Source of the DNA: JAVBLU01 sp031553225
GTDB lineage: Bacteria; Bacillota; Clostridia; Christensenellales; UBA1750
Assembly: GCA_031553225.1 (NCBI GenBank)
Contig: JAVBLU010000013.1
Location: 62,001-126,000 of the forward strand
Reading direction: 5' to 3'
Length of the DNA stretch: 64,000 bases
Both the position numbers and the translations under genes were made by a program. Below the pieces are notes generated by a model. The model saw only the letters and a list, made by a program, of their open reading frames with translations. It did no database searches and was not told the origin of the DNA. Below are positions 59,121 to 64,000 of this stretch, in pieces (the first letter of the stretch is position 1; every line of letters begins with the position of its first letter).

Positions 59121-59935
59121 CAAAGCTCCGCTTCCAGCTTTTTCATCAGGGCGATGTAGGCAGGATAGGCGACGGCCGCCGCGGGCAGCTCCGGATGCCA
59201 CTTACGCTCCCACTCCAGCGACACGAAGCCTTGATAGCCACCCGCCTTCAGCACGCGCAGCAGCTCCTTCAGAGGCACGTCGCCTTCGCCAGGAAGGCAC
59301 AGCGGCGCGTGCATGCCCGGTCCCTTGGAATCTTTCACGTGCGTGTGTTTGATATAGCGGCGCAGGCCCTCCCACGTGGCGGCCATAGGCTCGCCGCCCG
59401 CCTTGTAGGGGTGATGCGTATCCCACAAAACGCCTACGGCCTGGGAGCTTACCAAGGCGAGCGCCTCGGTGATGGGGGCCGTGCCGCTAAAGTCGCCGTG
59501 CGTCTCCAGCAGCGCCGTTACGCCCGCCGTCTGCGCGTACGCGCCCAGCTCGTCCAGACCTTCGGCCACGATGCGGTTCGTCTCCGCGCGGCTGCGGCCC
59601 TCCAGGTACTTATCGCCAAACACCCGCAAGTAGGGGCACCCAAGCGCCTGGGCGATGTCCACCGCCATGCGGCCCTCCTGCATGAAAGCAGCGCGCTTGT
59701 CCGCGTCATGAAAGGCGACGGACGTGTCCAGGCAAGGGATGCTCAGGCCCGCGTCCGCGAAGCGGCGTTTGGTGACAGACAGGCCGGTCCCGGAGAACTC
59801 GCTCAGGCGGCTCAGGTCCATCTCGCCCTGCACGCCGCGGAACTCAACGCCCTGGTAGCCCATGGATACGGCGTTGTCGATGATCTCCTGCAGGCTCCAC
59901 TCGTGGCAGCCAAGCGTGGTAAAGCTGTATTTCAT
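59120..59935 (-). CDS. Sugar-phosphate isomerase/epimerase (TIM barrel)
   Basis: 271 residues of AP-endonuclease 2/xylose-isomerase-like fold. Metal-binding pattern: Glu in LLETHGDFSG, Asp and His in LWDTHHPYK, His in KHTHVKDSKG and Glu in SLEWERKW. Starts KYSFTTLGCHEWSLQEIID. AGGAGG precedes the ATG at 59935. Likely partner of the Gfo/Idh/MocA protein two genes upstream, a known functional pairing in inositol- and keto-sugar pathways. Confidence 0.87.
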   Translation of the reverse strand: MKYSFTTLGCHEWSLQEIIDNAVSMGYQGVEFRGVQGEMDLSRLSEFSGTGLSVTKRRFADAGLSIPCLDTSVAFHDADKRAAFMQEGRMAVDIAQALGCPYLRVFGDKYLEGRSRAETNRIVAEGLDELGAYAQTAGVTALLETHGDFSGTAPITEALALVSSQAVGVLWDTHHPYKAGGEPMAATWEGLRRYIKHTHVKDSKGPGMHAPLCLPGEGDVPLKELLRVLKAGGYQGFVSLEWERKWHPELPAAAVAYPAYIALMKKLEAEL

Positions 59936-59954
59936 GCTCGATCGTCCTCCTGCG

Positions 59955-61367
59955 TTATTGTCCCAGTTCGCCAAAGCGGGCGTTGATCTTGAGCGCCGGG
60001 TCCACGGGCACGGGTACGCGCGCAATGTTTGCGGGAATGCTTATGGCTGGCGTCGGACGGATGCTCTTGCCTGCAAACCCGGGCAGGTACGCCCGCTCCG
60101 CCTCCAGCATGTCCGCGGCCATGTCGCGGATCTGCGCAAGCGACAGACGCGAGGCCGCAGTGAGCGGGTCCAGCATGCAGGCGTGCACGACGGCCTCCGG
60201 GTCGCTGTGCTCGGCGGCATACACGGCCAGGCGCTGCACGTTTACGTTCGTTAGGTTAAGGGCGGCGCACTGCGCGGGCAGGCCGCCCACAATCGTGCGG
60301 TGTATGCCCGTAGCGTCTGCATACACCGGCCCCTCCGCGCAGCAGTCGGCCGGCAAGTTTTCAATCATGCCGTCGTTGCGCACGTTGCCGTTGAAATGGA
60401 AGGGTCTGCCGGTGCGCACGGCCTCCATGATGTAGGAGCCGTACTCCACGGACCGCTCCGGAATGTCCAGAGGCTCGCCCTTGAGCATATCCACCCCGTC
60501 GTACTTGAGCGCTACGCGTTGGGAAAAGCGCAGATACGCGCCCGTCTCCCCGCCAAAGCCCGGCTCATCGCAGTAGCGCGCGAGCACCTCTGCGTTCTTG
60601 CGGAAGTACGGCAGGTACTCCGACAGGTGCCCCGTCGACTCGGTCATAAAGTATCCGAACTGCCGGAAGGTCTCGCCGCGCACCTTCTCGCTGGCATAGT
60701 ACTCGGGCTTTTCGAAGTTTTGCCGAAGCGCCGGGTACAGGTCGCGTCCCTTATGCGCAAGCCGTAAAAACCATGCCATGTGGTTGATGCCCGCGCACAG
60801 GTAGTCGATCTCCGCCTTGGGCACGCCGGCGTACCCGGCGATTAAGTCCAGCGTAGTCTGCACGCCGTGGCAAAGCCCCACGAAGGGCACGCCGGTGTTG
60901 GCAAGCGCCCAGCCGATCATAGGGTTGGGGTTGACGTAGTTGAGCAGCAGCGCGCCCGGGCACAGCTCCTTCATATCCTGCGCAAGCGAGCGCATCACCG
61001 GGATGGTGTGCAGCGCACGGAATATTCCGCCCGGACCGAGCGTATCGCCGATGCACTGGTCCACGCCGTGCCGCATGGGCACCTCGTAGTCCAGCGCGAA
61101 GGCCGCAAGCCCGCCCACCTGCAGCGTCGCGATAACAAAGTCCGCCCCGCGGAGGGCTTCCCGGCGATCCAGCGTTGTGGTTACGCGGGCGGACAGAGCG
61201 TTTTTATCGATCACGCGCCGTAAAAAGGACGCCACGTGGTCCATCCGGTTGTGCGAGGTGGCCATCAGCGCAAACTCAGCGCCCCGCAAGGCGGGCGTGG
61301 CAAGCGCGTCCAGGGCAAGCGTCTTGCAGAATACCAGCGATCCGGCGCCAATGATGGCGATTTTCAT
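59955..61367 (-). CDS. melA: Alpha-galactosidase-like glycoside hydrolase family 4
   Basis: 470 residues. NAD-dependent GH4: IAIIGAGSLVF at the N-terminus, DTLGPGGIFRALHTIP, LNYVNPNPM, the metal-binding Cys and His in CAGINHMAWF, GYFMTESTGHLSEYLPYF, and GNVRNDGMIENLPADCC. The last three elements match E. coli MelA closely, hence alpha-galactosidase over alpha-glucosidase or galacturonidase, though the family is catalytically broad. It needs Mn and NAD and acts inside the cell on imported sugars. Operon position between a Gfo/Idh/MocA and a TIM-barrel gene. Confidence 0.88.
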   Translation of the reverse strand: MKIAIIGAGSLVFCKTLALDALATPALRGAEFALMATSHNRMDHVASFLRRVIDKNALSARVTTTLDRREALRGADFVIATLQVGGLAAFALDYEVPMRHGVDQCIGDTLGPGGIFRALHTIPVMRSLAQDMKELCPGALLLNYVNPNPMIGWALANTGVPFVGLCHGVQTTLDLIAGYAGVPKAEIDYLCAGINHMAWFLRLAHKGRDLYPALRQNFEKPEYYASEKVRGETFRQFGYFMTESTGHLSEYLPYFRKNAEVLARYCDEPGFGGETGAYLRFSQRVALKYDGVDMLKGEPLDIPERSVEYGSYIMEAVRTGRPFHFNGNVRNDGMIENLPADCCAEGPVYADATGIHRTIVGGLPAQCAALNLTNVNVQRLAVYAAEHSDPEAVVHACMLDPLTAASRLSLAQIRDMAADMLEAERAYLPGFAGKSIRPTPAISIPANIARVPVPVDPALKINARFGELGQ

Positions 61368-61410
61368 GAAAGCACCCCCTCATGCAGCCGGTACCACGTA
61401 TCGGCCTTCA

Positions 61411-62466
61411 CTACTTGTGCGCGAACATCCGGGCGATGTAGTCCGTGGCGATGCGGATGTCCTCCGCCGCCTCCGGGGACGCACAGGGCGGCAGTTTTTC
61501 CCCGCGCACGGCGGCCAAAAAATTTTTGGCCTGATTCTGCATAGCGGAAACGGCCGGCAGCCGGGGCGCTTGCGCATAGCCCGCCCCGCCCGCCTTATCG
61601 CGCATCACGCTTACCGTGCCGCTGCGGCGCGCCGCGAGCGGCTCGGGCAGCTCGACGTGCACGGATCCGTGCTCAAAACACACGGTGATCGTCTCGCCCC
61701 AGCCCTCCTTCAGGCTGTAGGGCTCCATCTCCAGCACGCCGCACACGCCGCTGCGGCTCTTTATCGCCAGCAGCGCGCCGGACGGGGCGGCATAGTCCAG
61801 CTCGTACGGCTCGCCCAGCATGTGGCGCAGATAGTTCACCTGGTGAATGTAGTAGTTGACGAAACGGAACTGCGCCTCCCCCATCTCTTTGGTGTAACCG
61901 GCAGGGAAGGGCTCCGGCTCATAGAAGGGATACGGTTCGTCCGTGTTGTACAGCCGCGGCGTGTACGCCTGCCAGTTGCCCACGGGCATGTGGATACGCA
62001 CCAGGCGCATCTTGCCGAACTCGCCGGAGGCTCGCCACTCGTCCACCACCGCCTTGGCGTACTCAGTGGCGGGATCGGAGCGCTTGTGGTATGCCACCAT
62101 ATGGAACGTGCCGCTCTTATCGGCGCAGTCCACCAGCTTCTTCGCCGTGTCCATCCCCAGGCAGAGGGCTTTCTCAGTCAGCAGCGGCTTTCGCTGCGCC
62201 AGAATCATGGGGACGACGTTGCAGTGGTTGCGAAACTGCTGCGCGGACACCACGGCGTCGTACGCAACGCCGGAGGCGACCAGATCGGCAAAGTCGCCAA
62301 ACACGTGCGGTATGCCGCAGCGCTCGCCCACAAGGCGGGCAAGCTCGGGCTTTTTCTCGGCCAGAGCGACGACGGTGCATTCCTCCGGAAGGTTCAGGTA
62401 GTTGAGCAAATGCGCGTTTTGGCCCATGTAGCCCGCGCCCACAAACGCCAAGCGCAGCTTATCCAT
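61411..62466 (-). CDS. Gfo/Idh/MocA family oxidoreductase
   Basis: 351 residues. LRLAFVGAGYMGQNAH (NAD loop), AYDAVVSAQQFRNH, TEKALC (the catalytic Lys site, usually EKP), VAYHKRSDPATEYAK and FRFVNYYIHQVNYLRHMLG. The usual EKPxA motif reads TEKALC, a notable variation. It follows the VCBS gene by 16 bases and precedes the GH4 gene by 43. Substrate probably a sugar or cyclitol released from the galactoside. Confidence 0.87.
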   Translation of the reverse strand: MDKLRLAFVGAGYMGQNAHLLNYLNLPEECTVVALAEKKPELARLVGERCGIPHVFGDFADLVASGVAYDAVVSAQQFRNHCNVVPMILAQRKPLLTEKALCLGMDTAKKLVDCADKSGTFHMVAYHKRSDPATEYAKAVVDEWRASGEFGKMRLVRIHMPVGNWQAYTPRLYNTDEPYPFYEPEPFPAGYTKEMGEAQFRFVNYYIHQVNYLRHMLGEPYELDYAAPSGALLAIKSRSGVCGVLEMEPYSLKEGWGETITVCFEHGSVHVELPEPLAARRSGTVSVMRDKAGGAGYAQAPRLPAVSAMQNQAKNFLAAVRGEKLPPCASPEAAEDIRIATDYIARMFAHK

Positions 62467-62482
62467 ATCGCTTCCCGCCCTT

Positions 62483-63571
62483 CTATCGCGCGCTCCTGTT
62501 TTTGAACAGATACAGGCCCTCTTTGCCCGGAGCGACAAGGTCCGGGTATCCGTGGCCATCGAAGTCGTGCAGCCAGAAATAGATGCCAACCCCCGAAGCG
62601 TCCCCTGGCATGCCATAATCCAGCGTCACGCGATCAAAACGCCCACCGCGCACATGGTCGAATACGTACACGCCGATGGGGTTGTGCTCGCCCGGGTCGC
62701 GGCCGTTGTGCGCAAAGTACCGCGCGCCCGTCACCAGCTCCGGCTCGCCGTCGCCGTCCACGTCGCACAGCTGCATGTCGTGGTACTGCGAGCCGGAGGT
62801 TTCGATGTCGTGCTTCACCCAGCCGCGCGTGCCGTCGGCCTGCGGCCGCTGTTCGTACCAGTGAAGGCCGAAGTTATGACCCTGGCCCACGATGATGTCC
62901 TGAAGGCCCCGGCCGAGCACGTCGTACCCCAGAATGGGCACGCTGGCCGAGCCGAAATCCCACTCCGGGTGGAACGTCCAGTGGTCCATATACGGGTCCG
63001 GCGGCTGCTCAAGCCAACCGTTGGCCAGCAAAACGTCCACGCGGCCGTCGCCGTTGATGTCCGCGAACCCAAGGCCGTGCCTTGCCGGTTGGTCGCCGAT
63101 CACGTGGCGCGTAAAGCGTCCCAAGCCGCGCCCGTTCTCGTCCTTTACAAGCTTAAAAAAGGTGGCGGCTGAGTGCGGCATGTTCGGAAAGATCTCGGGC
63201 GTGCCGCACCCGTCGATGTCGAAAACGCGTATCGTCTCGATGTTCGTGCAGCCGCCGACACGGTGCGTCGTCCAAGCGCCGCCCTTGGCCCCCGGGTTCT
63301 GCCGCCAATACAAGCTGTCATCGAACCATGAGCCGGACACGATATCCGGCAAGCCGTCCCCGTCCACATCCATGGGGATATCGGCAAAATCACACAGGTA
63401 CTCGCCCGAGGATGCGATATCGCAAATTTTGTGCTTTTTCGTAAAGTCCGGCCCCTGATACCAGTGCGACCCGCATACGATGTCGGCGATGCCGTCGCCG
63501 TTCACGTCACACACGCTGCATGCCTCAAAAGCTCCCCGGTCAATCAAACGCTTTTCAAAGGAAATAGCCAT
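62483..63571 (-). CDS. FG-GAP/VCBS repeat protein without signal peptide
   Basis: 362 residues. Six Asp-rich calcium-type loops, DVNGDGIAD, DVDGDGLPD, DIDGCGTPE, DINGDGRVD, DVDGDGEPE and DFDGHGYPD, spaced about 50-60 residues apart, indicate a seven-bladed or similar beta-propeller. Such repeats are usual in secreted proteins or lyase domains, yet the N-terminus (AISFEKRLIDRGAFEA) has no signal peptide. GGAGG is six bases before the ATG at 63571; the frame extends to 63826 only through the DUF4180 gene. Role in the operon unknown; could be a sugar-binding or lyase-like propeller. Confidence 0.82.
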   Translation of the reverse strand: MAISFEKRLIDRGAFEACSVCDVNGDGIADIVCGSHWYQGPDFTKKHKICDIASSGEYLCDFADIPMDVDGDGLPDIVSGSWFDDSLYWRQNPGAKGGAWTTHRVGGCTNIETIRVFDIDGCGTPEIFPNMPHSAATFFKLVKDENGRGLGRFTRHVIGDQPARHGLGFADINGDGRVDVLLANGWLEQPPDPYMDHWTFHPEWDFGSASVPILGYDVLGRGLQDIIVGQGHNFGLHWYEQRPQADGTRGWVKHDIETSGSQYHDMQLCDVDGDGEPELVTGARYFAHNGRDPGEHNPIGVYVFDHVRGGRFDRVTLDYGMPGDASGVGIYFWLHDFDGHGYPDLVAPGKEGLYLFKNRSAR

Positions 63572-63572
63572 G

Positions 63573-63926
63573 TCAGCCCTCCTCTGCCCAGCGCACCGCC
63601 TCCGCCTCGTCGGCGGCGAAGCGCACGCTTCCGCCTTTGTTGCTCTCGTAGATGAAGTCACGCAGGGCCGCGCTAGAGTATATGGAAAAATCGCCCACGA
63701 CGGCAACGCGAAAACGGTAGTTGACCAGCGTTTGCAGCATGTCGCCCGCAAAGCCGGAGCGCAGCTCAAAAAAGCTCTCCGGGAGGCACGCTTTGAGGAA
63801 AACCCCGGCGGAGCACTCCTCACCAAACATCAGGCCAACGGCGTCGCGCACGTCCTGCGGCACGGCAATGCATCCCTTTTCCTCAAACACGGCGATGTTG
63901 CCGTTTTTCCCCTTGATCACCCGCAT
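63573..63926 (-). CDS. DUF4180 domain protein
   Basis: 117 residues. The conserved C-terminal block LVNYRFRVAVVGDFSIYSSAALRDFIYESNKGG is characteristic of DUF4180 (seen here at residues about 65-97). Function unknown. The ATG at 63926 has AGGAGG six bases before it; a GTG two codons earlier is closer to the ribosome site. First gene of the six-gene operon; its stop lies one base before the VCBS gene. Confidence 0.85.
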   Translation of the reverse strand: MRVIKGKNGNIAVFEEKGCIAVPQDVRDAVGLMFGEECSAGVFLKACLPESFFELRSGFAGDMLQTLVNYRFRVAVVGDFSIYSSAALRDFIYESNKGGSVRFAADEAEAVRWAEEG

Positions 63927-63942
63927 GAGCACCCTCCTGTCA

Positions 63943-63978
63943 CGCCCCGATTATACCCCATGTCCGGGGCGATGACAA
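63943..63978 (-). promoter_or_regulatory. Promoter of the melA-like operon with inverted repeat
   Basis: Minus strand TTGTCA (63978-63973), 17-bp spacer, TATAAT (63955-63950), about 24 bases before the ATG. A seven-bp inverted repeat CGCCCCG-N15-CGGGGCG (63943-63949 and 63965-63971) flanks the -10 box and may be an operator. Confidence 0.7.
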
Positions 63979-64000
63979 GAAATGGCTCGGTCCGGGCCCG

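Noticed and set aside
1..64000. tRNA, rRNA, SRP RNA, CRISPR array, transposase, integrase or attachment site
   Set aside because: None was recognised on either strand; the candidate RNA at 41322 does not show the conserved SRP RNA apical loop.

Overview
The window is a GC-rich (by eye about 60-65% G+C) chromosomal segment from a spore-forming low-GC-lineage relative, most likely an uncultured Clostridia-class Bacillota (Christensenellales or Oscillospirales type is a guess). Evidence: a ylxM-ffh-rpsP-khpA-rimM-trmD operon, YesM/YesN-type regulators, sporulation genes (ylbJ, CotF-type coat proteins), plsY, HisZ with short-form HisG, strong AGGAGG ribosome sites with many GTG/TTG starts, and sigma-A promoters of the TTGACA-N17-TATAAT kind. 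No rRNA, tRNA, CRISPR, phage or transposase was seen.

Layout. 1-14063 (all minus): a partial 4Fe-4S protein, then a long housekeeping operon read right to left: ylxM-ffh-rpsP-khpA-rimM-trmD-DUF512-der-plsY, a nucleotidyltransferase/degenerate phosphomannomutase fusion, and a YesN/YesM two-component pair. 14075-19424: dgoD (plus), divergent from ylxM over shared palindromes, facing a minus operon for a D-lyxose-isomerase-like protein, a mannitol-1-phosphate dehydrogenase-like protein, a PfkB kinase and a UROD-like protein. 19497-22464: nagB-nagA-LD-carboxypeptidase (amino sugar and muropeptide recycling). 22468-24769: recX, two coat-like genes, a secreted beta-helix protein. 24836-30912: a MacAB-like exporter with one adaptor, one large permease and two ATPases, one of them carrying an AbrB-like tail. 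31239-46418: carbohydrate genes (araB, a TIM-barrel/oxidoreductase fusion, a Gfo/Idh/MocA protein, twin heparinase II/III proteins, GH3, a second UROD-like protein, an esterase), a XRE regulator and a candidate small RNA, ending in an NfeD-like protein with Asp/His repeats. 46527-50010: patatin, ylbJ, a coiled-coil protein, coaD, rsmD. 50216-56081: hisZGDBAF-IE, without hisH or hisC. 56173-58087: an ABC-F gene behind a candidate attenuator. 58095-63926: a six-gene minus operon with a GH4 alpha-galactosidase (melA-like), TIM-barrel and Gfo/Idh/MocA proteins, an FG-GAP/VCBS protein, DUF4180 and a lipoprotein.

How it fits together: at least five separately promoted carbohydrate modules sit between core genes, all intracellular (no signal peptides on GH3, GH4, heparinase-like or VCBS proteins) and with no sugar transporter in the window, so oligosaccharides must be imported by systems encoded elsewhere. 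The most interesting unexplained signals are the ABC-F leader with a terminator-like hairpin over the ribosome site, a structured ~135-nt RNA candidate at 41322-41456, the paired TGTCAA-N10-TTGACA palindromes at 14075-14147, and several domain fusions. All calls come from reading the sequence; no database search was possible.
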